This document shows, in pieces, positions 24,177-35,115 of a DNA stretch of 64,000 nt. The DNA is from Rostratula benghalensis (taxonomy: Eukaryota > Chordata > Aves > Charadriiformes > Rostratulidae). Both the position numbers and the translations under genes were made by a program. Location of the stretch: positions 467,046 through 531,045 of the forward strand of contig VXAI01000385.1 in NCBI GenBank assembly GCA_013399305.1, in the 5' to 3' direction. Positions within the stretch are counted from its first letter, which is position 1, and the number at the start of each line of letters is the position of its first letter. The notes beneath the pieces were generated by a model. That model had not been told where the DNA came from. It saw only the letters and a program-made list of their open reading frames with translations, and did no database searches.

Positions 24177-27100
24177 CTGGCAGAAGGAAGCTCCATCTTA
24201 GGAGCTCTCCCTCCTCAAATATCAAGGAGACACCTCTTGTGGTGTCTGGATTCCTCCCATTCCCAGGCTTTGTCTCTGTCTTTCACTGGCATGGTGTGGC
24301 TATGCTAAGTGCAATGGTTCACTCTTCCACCAACACCTGGTCCTCCTCACCATCATTCTGTGTCAGGAAGACCTACACCAGCAGCAGACTTGAGGCAAAT
24401 GCTTCTCTGCAGGATGGTAACCAGGGGATGAGCTGAATATTTCTTTTCTGCTTGCTTTTTTCCCCCTTCCCAGTTTGCTTTGTGTTTTCTCTTGCTGTTA
24501 AAAGTACTTTTGTAAAATAGCATTTATGAGGCTTGATCCACAGCTGCTTTTTTGCAGGATGGGTGTGACAACAGGAGCTTCACAGTGTCTGGGGTGAGGC
24601 TGAACTTAAAAGTTTGAGCATTGGGATGTTTGTGAAGGCAAAGTAGAAATAGTGAGTGAAGTTAATGGAAGTCTCTTGAGAAATTTGCTGCTGGATAGAG
24701 CCAACACAGAGCTGACTGGAGCACCCCTTGCAACATGAAGGCTGCTTTTTTTCCCTCCCGTGGTTTTTATTCATGGATTGGAGGATGTGTGGGACAATGG
24801 ACCTTTGTGGTATTTTGCTTAAATTTCCCCAAGATCTCACTTTGGACTTGAAACATGCCTGTGATAAACTGGTTATGTTTTTAATTTCTGGGGGGTTTAT
24901 TTGTTGGTTGAGTTTTGGGTTATTGGTCTGTTTAAGTTAAGCCATGTCAAAAGGTGTTTATATTGTTATTAAATAACAGCTGTACTTAGGCATTTAGAAG
25001 CTCTGGTGCTCTTAGAAGAACTACAGCTCTGGCAGTGATAGGCTGGCCTGAGAACATGCCAGGATTTCTTGTTCTCTCCAGGTTTCCTGAAGTATGTGAA
25101 TTAAGTGCCTGAAATTTGTTGGGACGAAAAGGGCCCCTCAGGGCTTGATCCAGAGTCAAGTGCTATTTCACACTGAGTGGGATCAGGACTGTATTTATTT
25201 TGGTTCTCTGTTGACATGGCACCAGCTGATACTTGATGCAGCCATGTGTCTCCTGCAGGGCTGTGCAAGCTGACTCTGGCCATATTGCAGTTTGATGTAG
25301 TAGCTGAACAGAGACAAACTAGAAGGAATTGCAATAATCAGGTTGCTACAGGTGGGGGGAAAAAATCAATCTACAAGGCAGAATTTCAATCTTGCAAAGC
25401 AAATGGCAGGTAATATTCAAGAGATGGAGAATGGACTGGGGGGTAGGGTGTGAGGGAAATGGTGGTTGGTTTTGTTTGTTGGGTTTTTTTCTATTGTTTT
25501 TTCATTTCTTTTTGTTGGTTTGGCGTTTTTGGGGGTTTTAATACCCTTCAAATTCTGCATCTAATTTGTACGGTGGATTGCAGTCCCAAGTGATTTTGAA
25601 GGCAAGGTTTTATCCAAAAGTTCTATCTGTTGAGAGAAGATGAAAGTGGAGTATTAATTATGAGGGCAGTGGGGTGACAAGGTATCATAGTTTCAGGTTT
25701 GGGTGCATTTACTTGTGAGAAAACTTTGAGTTTTCACTGTTGCCCACGGCTGGGGAAAAGGGAGCCTAGCGTAGCAGTATCAAATGAGGTAAAAGTGAAA
25801 TAAATCTATAAAGTAATAGAAATCTGTTGAGAAATGCAAAGGTTCAGTAATGTGCAATAGCATAAGGAGCAGCATGGCCTACGGATTCTGAGTAAACTTA
25901 AATTTCAAGCAACTTTTTATGCAGTAGCCAGCTGAGCTGAAAAGGGAGTAGAGGTGGATACCAGACAATAAGGACTTGTCTCATGGGTGCAGCCAAGTTC
26001 TAAATCAATCGTATGGTGTTCTTGAAATGCCAGTGAATGTTTCCAAGCATTATATTAAAATTTCATGATCAGTAGTGCTGAAAGCTGCACTACACACAGC
26101 CTAGAATAACTGATGACAATTCACCAGTATATGAATTTAATAAAATGTTGTTCACCAGTGTTTAGCGGCAGTGCATTGTCCGGATTATCATGTTGATTAG
26201 CAATTACCTGTCAAAACAGTCCTTTTTTGTTAGGTAAGCATAGATCAAAGGCAGTATTGCTTGTTCTCTTGTGTATTTACTGCCAGAAATAGGAGGATGT
26301 TTATTCAAACTTGGTCTAGCTGCTGAAGATCATAGCCTTTTCCTTTCTAGAAACATATTACGGGCTGCATCAAAGAAATGCCTGCAGGCCCAGCTGAGTT
26401 CAGGACTCTGCCATTCCAGTCAGCAGCACTCCCTGACACAAAGACTTAAAAGTGTAAATAGACAGGAGCCAGTGGGCCAGGAAGTGGGAGCAGGTATTTC
26501 AAAAGCATGTGGAATATAATTACAAAGGCTGCTTCATTTATCCTTGGAAATCCCATAGAATTCAGTGTTAAACTTAAGTTCCAAATATGGTTTTATCTGT
26601 CCAAGATGCTTCTTAAAAGCATCTTAATTATCCAGGAGCTTCTTTTACCTGAAAATTGAATTTTTATTTTTCATTAAAAAAGATAATTTTTTTTTAAAAC
26701 ACATCAACTTGAATATAGACAGAAGGTTTGTAAGTTATAACACTGAGTCCTAAATTACATAAATTTTTAACTGATAGGTAGAGGATCCTGTATGATGCTG
26801 TAGCTAACTCTGTGTTTTCTTGCTAGCTCAGTGGTTTGCATCTTTTCTTCTTTCAGTTTCTCCAGCATGTGAGACACATGTAAATCCTTCATCTGTCTGA
26901 GAGATTCTGAAAGCAACTATATCCCAGGTCTTGCAACTATTCGGATGTCCACTGGGTATTCTAGGATGTTCTGGCTTTTGTTGAAGCTCTTCCACTTCTT
27001 GTGAATGAGCAAGTATTCAGTGGAGTGCAAGTAAGGGCAGGAATGAAACCTGGCTTCTCAGGGTTCTTTGGGAATGGAATCTGGAATTCAGTGACCCTTC

Positions 27101-27847
27101 TGCTTGAGGAATTGGTTCCAGGAATGCAGGTATGCTATTTGTTTTAGTTGATATTTGGGTACATATTATGCCATGTGAAATAGCACCATTTCAGACATAA
27201 AGAAAGAGAACATTCTGTTACATATTCTAAAGTAATACTGTCATTTAATGATCTTGCACTCTCCTGAGATGTAGGAAAACTGGATTTACATCACTGTTTA
27301 TTCTTGCAAGTTGTTCTGCTTAATAAACAGAAAATGAGGAAAGAGTTGGGGCATACCAACACTGCTATCTTCGTGAATGTAACACTCTTCTGTTCTCTGA
27401 GGCATTTCATCATTACTGGTGTGTAAGAGCTTTCAGTAATTCTTTGGCAGCTGGCAACTCCTAGATGGTATCGTCTGGAGGATGTGGGTATAAGCTTGTC
27501 TAATATTGGGGATTACATGATGATGTTTGAGTAATGTAATACAATATTAAATATTTTGTACTAGGAAAATCTTTCATTAACTCCAAGTGACTCTGACCAT
27601 TGGAAGCTTTAATGTTTGCCTAATTAGTCTGCTGAAGCCCCTACTTTGAGTAGTTGTTCACAGTGTCAGTGAATTGATTCTTTTTCCCTTATAATGGCAG
27701 GGGTTGCTGTCCAAAACAGTTCTTTTGTGTGTAGTTTGTTTGTCTTTAAATACCCTGGTGTTTCTTATGTGGCTGGGGGTCTGCCCAGGATTTGCTTGGA
27801 ATTATGAAACATAAAATTAAATAATCTGATTTTATTCTTTTTTTCAG

Positions 27848-27973
27848 GGATATGATAAACCAAAACAATATAACATAGTGCAGGACTGTATTAACTCACT
27901 GTAATGGCCTGGAAGACTTCTGTGGGGAACTAGTTACTACAAATTAGCAAGCAAATGTGTATTCACAAATAAA
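27848..27973 (+). other. Candidate terminal exon with poly(A) signal
   Basis: An acceptor with a T-rich tract (TTTTATTCTTTTTTTCAG) is followed in phase 0 by GYDKPKQYNIVQDCINSL and a TAA at 27902-27904. AATAAA follows at 27968-27973, a plausible spacing for a short 3' untranslated region, with T-rich sequence after it. The frame is only 18 codons, and such an open stretch is easily chance. Phase 1 would give a shorter tail ending in a TAG. Protein unrecognised. Confidence 0.18.
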
Positions 27974-28484
27974 CAGTATCTTGCTCATTTATCTGGTCAA
28001 TTGTTCCTTAAATAATTTATGACAACACTTCATAGTGATCAACTAGTACAGATACCATAGTAGTATGCCTTGCAAGAGTAAAAAGGGAATGTTAATGCGC
28101 AACTTCCTTACAGAAATTTGCTACTAAGTCATAGTTTGAGAAACAGGCTGGGTCTAGTGGCAATAATTATAGTTGTGGAATATGCAAGATGTGTTTGGGT
28201 AGCAGCCAGTACACCCTGAAGACCCTGACAAACCTAGAGAGAAAACAGGAAAACAAGATGTCCCGCTCAATACAGGGTCCTGGTCCCTGGTCCCATGCCC
28301 CTCTCTGAGGGTTTTGGGCTTGGTTAATTCTGCTTTCTTTTACTTCAAGCACTGGCAAGGCAACTGTTTAGATTCATATTTAAAGTTCTGTTTAGCTACT
28401 GCTGTTAGGCATGAAAGATACGCATAGATACCCTCAAAGCTCATCTTTTTTTTTTTAATATAACACTGTTTTGAAAACTGTCAA

Positions 28485-28668
28485 GGAGAGGCAGGATGGT
28501 GTAGTGCTAGAGCACTATCTTGGAAGACAAGCAATTATTTCCTTTTTGCTGATGAGTTCTGTGAGATGGGTAGGTGCCACAGTTCACTCATTATTCTCTT
28601 ACCTGACCTGATAGACTGGGAATAATTATGGCAGGATAATGTATGGATAGTTATGATGTGTGTATTTT
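28485..28668 (+). mobile_element. MIR-like SINE relic 1
   Basis: The 5' part GGATGGTGTAGTGCTAGAGC followed by ACT and CTTGGAAGACA fits the tRNA-derived head of MIR-family SINEs (ATGGTGTAGTGGAAAGAGCAC, then CTTGGAGTCAG). Further on, CTGTGAGATGGGTAGGTGCC, then TTACCTGACCTGATAGACTG with GGAATAATTATGG, matches the MIR core (GTGTGACCTTGGGCAAGTC, then TTTCCTCATCTGTAAAATGG with GGATAATAATA). ATAATGTATGG follows as in the family. This is an ancient amniote insertion, so divergence is high; an alignment to avian MIR consensus would confirm. Confidence 0.72.
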
Positions 28669-29425
28669 AGAGTAAATCTAAAACTTGCTGCAGTTCTGCA
28701 GTTAGCAGGTATGTGCTATGTCAAAGGCACATTCTCTCCAAAGACCTGTGGGAGTCTTTGTCCAAAAAACTGGTATTTCTTTTCAGCGATGATCTTATTT
28801 GACCAAAAGTGGAAAGCAGTTTGAGAAAATTGCTATGCCCAAACAAATTGTACTGTGATCAAACTGTACCTTTTACAGAACAGACAGCATGAGAAAATAT
28901 TTTAGAAGACCAGCACCTTCCCCCTCCCCACCTCCACTTCCTCCCCAGGTCACCAGTACAACTGTTTGGAAGTTTGGTTTTCTAAAAAGCAACACCAATT
29001 CTAATGATTCAACAGCATTTTTGTCTATTTTTCTTTGATGGTGTGGAAGAAAAGTGCCACTGAGAACTTCTTCTAGAATTGTTTTTTATTAAATTTAGAT
29101 TTTGTTCTAATACAATCTTCTGATCTTGAGTTTCAACTTTAAGAAAAAAAGATTTTGAGCTTTGCTTTGACACTCTGGTAGGCCACAGGAGGTACCTACC
29201 CCTTAGAGTATCCTCTGCTGAATCAAAGCATCTCAGCACAGCAGGGCAGAGCAGTATACCTTACGTTTAAAGCAGACAAGTGACACCCAGGGAAACCACT
29301 GTAGGAGACAGGGTTACATGTTGACATGTCCTAACTGCCACTTGCTCATAAATGACAGTATATATTTGACTATAATTGAGAAAGACTTTAAATATTCTCT
29401 GGAGGATTTGGCTGTCCTCTAGGTA

Positions 29426-29505
29426 GAGTTGTGAGTGGGTGGTTACAGCAGAATATGTGCTCTACAGCTCCAGTTCGAATCCTTGTGGTAAGAAAGGCAG
29501 GTGAG
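29426..29505 (+). mobile_element. MIR-like SINE relic 2 with pol III B box
   Basis: GTGGTTACAGCAGAATATGT followed by GCTCTACAGCTCCAGTTCGA and ATCC resembles the MIR head (GTGGTTAAGAGCA, then GGACTCTGGAGCCAG, then GGGTTCGAATCC). The B-box-like element AGTTCGAATCC at 29472-29482 is nearly consensus. The core and tail are not recognisable beyond about 29505. A tRNA gene is not supported, because no cloverleaf with a paired acceptor stem is evident. Confidence 0.5.
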
Positions 29506-29756
29506 AAATTGGGAAATGCCAGGTTATTGCAACTACCCCCACTCAAATAAGTTAAACCTGCCTTATTTTATTCCCTACTAGCTCCACCTCCAGCACACCC
29601 CATCCCTGCAGAAACACCCTGAGTACATTTTCTTTTCGATAAATTGCTTTTTCATTTGAAAATGCAGTTTCAGTTGACTAGAACCTCTTCTGTACAAAGT
29701 GAATTTGATGTAAATTAGGCTTGGTCAAGTTGTCTGGGGTCTTTTGTTCACTTGTT

Positions 29757-29860
29757 GTGATTTGGGATGTGTTTTGGTTGGTTGGTGTTTTTTTGTTTTG
29801 GGGTTTTTTTTTGTTTCTTTATTTGTTTTGGTTGCCTGCTTGGTTGGTTGTTTTTTATAC
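29757..29860 (+). repeat. G/T-rich low-complexity tract
   Basis: About 100 bases consist almost only of T and G, with TTGGTTGG and TTTTGGGG blocks and very few A or C. It is the mirror composition of the A/C-rich tract near 9.7 kb and is not a regular tandem array. Confidence 0.7.
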
Positions 29861-32800
29861 AATTGAATCTCTGAACAGTGAACCAGTTTGAAGCTTTCTG
29901 GCTGAGTTTACAGGGGGGCAGCAGTGCCTTAAGGCATCTTCGCTTTACCAGAACACAGAGCAAAACTCCTACAATAATAACAACTTCATACGAACCCAGC
30001 TGCGAATTTGCTGGGTTCTGAGATAAGAAATGTTATCTCCCTCTTTTATCTGCTGGTCCAACTGGAAAGTTGTCTCTTTGGATCTTCTTGTCAACTCCAA
30101 TATTTGTTAATTCACAGCTGGTCTAATACACGCTTGGGTTTGGGCCATTAGTTCATTGGACTTAATATAACATTTTTCCTCAGGATGCACCTCTGGACAT
30201 AAGCTAAGGAGCAATACTTATCTTAAGCCCTGATCTCCTGCTTACCTTTATGTGAGTAGCACTCCACTTTACCTCTTCCATTAGTTAATTTGTCTTAAAC
30301 TGGAGGCTGATTCTGAATTATTGCTATCAGGAAGATCTTGGTCTCAAACCAACTTTCATTCTCCCTTGTTTACTAGTGGTTCACATGACTCTTTGGGTAT
30401 TGATTATCCTGTGACAATCCTTGTGTGGCAGGGGTAGCAAATCAATTCTAGCCTTAAACAGTGCATAGATTATTCATCTGCAATAATTCAGGCAAAATGA
30501 AATTAATTTTTCTGTTAGTATGGTGGCTGTCACTGCAGTGTCAACACTTGCTCAAGGTTACTGTGCATTGGAAAATGGAGAATTTTGCTCTTTTTTCTTT
30601 TCTTTTTTACTTCCCAATATGCTAAGAATAGGGAAATATCCATGGTAACTGTGTGTTATGTCATGGCAAACGTTGAATTTCTCTGTATGTGTGAAACAGT
30701 GACAGCTGCTTGGTACCATTTCTAAGCATTTTCAGTGTATGTGTGTTGGGCAGGATAAGAAGGTTACCTCATACGTTACCAACTTTAAAGCATCTGAGAT
30801 TCAGTATCCCGTGTTTGTACTTCTCTTCATGTTTTGCTTTAATCTATAGCAGTGAGATACTGGGAAACTATGCCTTGCCAGCAAACTTGCCAAGCTTGTG
30901 AATCTTTGGAGAGTGTAATTAATGTCTTTTGAGTCACTTCCAAGTGAGGAGAGAAAGAGAGGAGTGTAAATTTACTCTTGCTCCTTATTGTTTCTGGACA
31001 AAAAAAGCTCGATTTCCTACTGGTTTTACTCCGAACCAAATATCACTTCAAAACACCCTAGAATTATTGCCACCTTCCAGGTTTCTCAACAGGATTGTGG
31101 CAAGTACTTAAGCTTTTTTCTGTTAATTTAGGTAATAATAAATCTCCAGCTCAAAGTAGGTAATGGTCTGCAGCACCAGAGACTTGTCCAGTATTTGACT
31201 TGTGGGTACAGTCAATTTACATGTGAAAAGGAAGTGGGCAAGACTTAACTTCAATGCAACTGAATATGAGAAGGATGGATGTGGCATTTGTTGCTTTTCA
31301 TAACAAGAATGCTCTGTTGGCTGTAACCCACTGTTACTGCAACTTTCCAAAACAGCCAGTTAAGTTAGGACTTAAGATTTATTTCTCTTTGGTTTCTCTG
31401 AGCATTACAAATGTGTTTGTTGATAATCACAGATGTAACTACATCTGGGCACACAATGCTCACAAAGGTGTCCAAGCTCTTTACTCTTACAGCCTTTAGT
31501 GGGGGTTAGTAGAGTGTTTTGGAAGTTTGTGTGCCTCTGGTGGGCTGATATATCTTCGGAACTGCTGCCTTCATCTGAGCTGCAGTGCTTGGCTCTGGCA
31601 ATGCTCCTGGGCTGCTTCGTCTGCAGTGTAAAACATTTCGAACCATGGCACAACGTGTTGGTAAAGATGGCTAGGTTATCCCCCTGCACTGATTATTTAG
31701 ACATTGCTATGAAGAGTGAGTTCAGTGGATCTCTGCCCTTGGGGATAATTTTGTTTGTTCTCCTTGGCGGTTTGCAGCTTTCTCTTGGTTGCTAAAAGAA
31801 AGTTCATGGCTTTTGCAAATTTGGTTTCCTCTTTTCCAAAAGATTTCTCCAGATTGTTAACTCAAATTTTAAATGAGGTCATAACAGGGAAACTTGGTGC
31901 AGTCTGAGAGCTTCTTGTAGCATCAGTATAACTGATAGGGTTAATGGAAGCTAAAAGTAGAAGGCTTTCCAGCAGAGGAGGCAACCAGGTAAATATTTGT
32001 GGATCATCTTGTCAGTGATCCTGCCATTGACACTATGTTTTGCAAAATCCAGGTCTGTTCTGTCCTCAGATTGTTTTGATTGCCTTAACTCTAATTTCTT
32101 TTGTTCACCACTGTCCCTCCAGATTAGTATGCAGGAACCTGCAGAGAGCTGGGCATGTAAAATGCTGAAGCCATGTATTTGGTTTGTTTTTCACCGGTGC
32201 CAGGACTGCATTCCAGGTGCCTACAAAGGAACAAGTGAAAAGAGAAAGAGTAACAGTAACTGAGAGGAAGGGAGAAATGCTGGCTTCTACTCGCTACTCA
32301 CCCTTGAGAATAAAAGTGCTACTTTGAACTGCTGTAAGAAGACAACCAAGTGCAAGTTTCTTGAATCTCTTGATGGTTAAGTAAATTATGTGCGTGTGTA
32401 TAAATGGGTTATTTAGAATTATACGGTGAATTTAATTTAAATTGATCTTCAAAGGAATATCAACAAACTGTTTCATTTGTCAGGGGAAATCACCTTTTAT
32501 TGTTTTTAAATGAGAATGGTAATTAGAAGGAAGTTTGAGGGAAAATTGGTTCTTGGGCTAGCTTGTTACTTCACTATTCACTACATTACCAAAGGGAAAT
32601 AGACATGTCCCTATCTAATCTGAACTCATCAACAAGTGCTCAAAAACACATGTGACTTGTTAGTAAAGTCTATAATTAAAAGGAGGAAAGGAAACCCCTA
32701 GGACTAGCACGTAATACGACCTGAAAAAAGGTTCATCTTTCTTGCTGTCCATTCCCTCCAAGGTCTGCATGGTCTAGTCCTAACTTAGAAGTACTTCTCT

Positions 32801-33897
32801 CATTCTAAGTGTTACTTGGCCATGAAGAAGAAGGGCAAGTGGAGAACTATAATCCAAACAGGCTAACAAAACTAGTGCTGAGTTCTATCAAGTTTAGAAG
32901 AAGATGTTCTTTAAACTAAAATGCAGATGCATGGTGATCAAATAGCAAGGTTCCATTAAGTGGATGTTCCTAACTAGCGATGTGGAAAGGTAAGGGCCAG
33001 AATTTAACCTAAAATCCATTAAGGAGTAAGAATTTGTCAGATATTTAGCATTTAAATTTTGAAAGCAGCTAGACACTTAAAGGAAGGAGCATCTCATATC
33101 CTTGCACCTTCAAGATCTTCAGCTGCCTTTTCATGTGTTGGTAGAGTATTGACTCTCCTTCTAGTAACATTCTTAAGAAAAGGTGACAATGGATGTATCC
33201 CATTTTGTGTGTACAATTAATACTTGGGTTCTGAAGTTTTGAGATGACCTCTATTGGTAGGGCTTTGTGGGATAATGAGCCAGTGCCTTGGGCTTTATTA
33301 GATACTCATGGTCTCAAATATCCCTTATCTGTTTCCACAGCAGCATACATACATTTATCTAAAGAGAAAACGGGGTTTTAGCCTTTTGGAGTTTTTTTAA
33401 GTATGGTGATTCACAGGAGGGAAAAGGGATGTAAGAAGGAAGAAATATTGTGGGCAACTTAACAGACAACTGCGTTGCAAAGTAGCATTATCTTTCATAC
33501 ACAGTTCTTCAGTCCTGTCAGCAGTGACTGTCTGAATAATACACAGAAGGAAAAAAATGTTTGGGCAGGTGTGGATTTCTACCAAAATGCAGTTTTTTGA
33601 AATGTTAGTGATATTCTTAAGGTGTGGATACTCAGCACAACATATTCATTCTTGGTTGCTTCCTCATTCTCTTAGCCAATTAAAGCAATGTATTGGGGCA
33701 TGAATATGCAACAAAAGTAACTCTCAAAAGACTTTTTTTTTCCTCCATCCTGGTTATGAATGTAGTCTGCATTTTTTTCCATATGCCATTCCAACTGCTG
33801 GCATAGGCTTTTTAGTGTTATAATCTTCCACATCTTTTTTTGAAGGGCTTTGATTAAAGCTATGTATATTTCTATTTGCTGGTTATTTATCTTCATT

Positions 33898-33920
33898 AAA
33901 AATAAATAAATAATAATAAT
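33898..33920 (+). repeat. AAAT/AAT microsatellite
   Basis: AAAAATAAATAAATAATAAT reads as AAAT units passing into AAT units. Confidence 0.8.
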
Positions 33921-34260
33921 GACATCAAAAATGAGGGGAAAATTCTCCAAACTGGCTTTCACTGTGCATGCTCCTTGTATCTATTCAAGGAGATGTGTTA
34001 GGAAATTTAATACATATTGTTTCTAAACCCACACATACCATGATAGGTGCAGTTATAGATAGTAGGCAATATTGTGAATGGTGTGGGAATTACCATTGAG
34101 ATACCTAAGAAAATGTCATGGGGTTTTTTGTCAGTGCTAACAACTGAGTAGAAAGTGTAAAAATCTCAACTTCCTATTAGCTATGGTATTACAATAGTTG
34201 TGCTATCATAATATTTAATTGTTAATGGTGCATTTTTTTTTCTTGCATCCCACTGTCCAG

Positions 34261-34300
34261 TCATTTGCAATCTTAGAAAACACATGTACACATGTAGCAA
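34261..34300 (+). other. Candidate 40-nt micro-exon
   Basis: A very good acceptor (TTTTTTTTCTTGCATCCCAC then TGTCCAG) and the donor CAA|GTAAGT bracket 40 bases open in phase 0 as SFAILENTCTHVA plus one base. Forty bases is too short for the open frame to mean much. It is listed because both sites are near consensus. Confidence 0.15.
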
Positions 34301-35100
34301 GTAAGTATATCTGCTTCATAGAAGCGCCTTAATTCAGGTGGAAGTTCAGAATAATTTATATGTTGCTTTTGTTGCTCTTGTAAATTGCTGGATGACTTTG
34401 GATATTTTTGTTGTAAGACTCTGGATTGTAGGTGTTGCATTTTTATAATGTCACCTTGTCAGCATGTACCTGATCCAAAGAGGACTGGGAATATTGTTTA
34501 CAGCTGTTGGGCCTAGCTAATGAATGGCTGTAACTTAAGACTGTGAAGTGATGCTGTTTTACACTTGTCTGTCCAGAGTGGGTGCTCTGGTTGCTGAGTG
34601 CTTTGAGGAAGTGGCCTGCTCTGCAGTGGGTCAGGTCCAGTGCCAGAAAGAGGCAGAAGATAATTTAATAATGGTGCTGTCCACACAGATTGGCCAGCTG
34701 GACGCTTCCAAGGCAGGTGGCAGTGTCTTTGTACTTGAGAGAGAAAAACAGAATGTGAGAACTTTAAATTGGACACATCATCCCCTACTAAAAAGCTGTG
34801 CAAATTAGAAATGGCTCATTAAATGCAAGCTGGAAGGAGCAGCCTCCCCATATATTTGATCAGATTGTGTGGTTTTGATTGAAATTATTTAATTCTGTGC
34901 TGAAGGTTTACCTTTTCATAAATTACGTTTAGTTAACTTGAATGTAATGTGAGATGTCTATCTCTGGTCCCTAGATAACACTGAAATTATACTAGTTACA
35001 ATTTTACAAACCTGACAAATCCCTGGTAATTGTTATCTTGGTTCAAATCTAATTAATAGTAGTATAGCATTACAGCCGCACCTCCTTTGTGAAATTTAAT

Positions 35101-35115
35101 AGTCACTTGGTGACT
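35101..35115. promoter_or_regulatory. Perfect 15-bp palindrome, possible factor site
   Basis: AGTCACTTGGTGACT has perfect 6-bp inverted arms (AGTCAC and GTGACT) around TTG. The surrounding 34.85-35.17 kb is AT-rich with ATTAAT/TTAATT homeodomain-like cores. A regulatory role is inference only. Confidence 0.2.

Larger units (their letters stand above)
22148..28484. other. Non-coding DNA with two exon candidates
   Basis: No interspersed repeat is recognised. Two weak exon candidates (minus 24096-24176 and plus 27848-27973) are listed separately. A T/G-rich low-complexity patch lies near 25466-25540. Confidence 0.6.

Noticed and set aside
29426..29505. Possible tRNA gene, because of the B box AGTTCGAATCC
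   Set aside because: No paired acceptor stem, anticodon arm or proper A box spacing; better explained as a SINE head.
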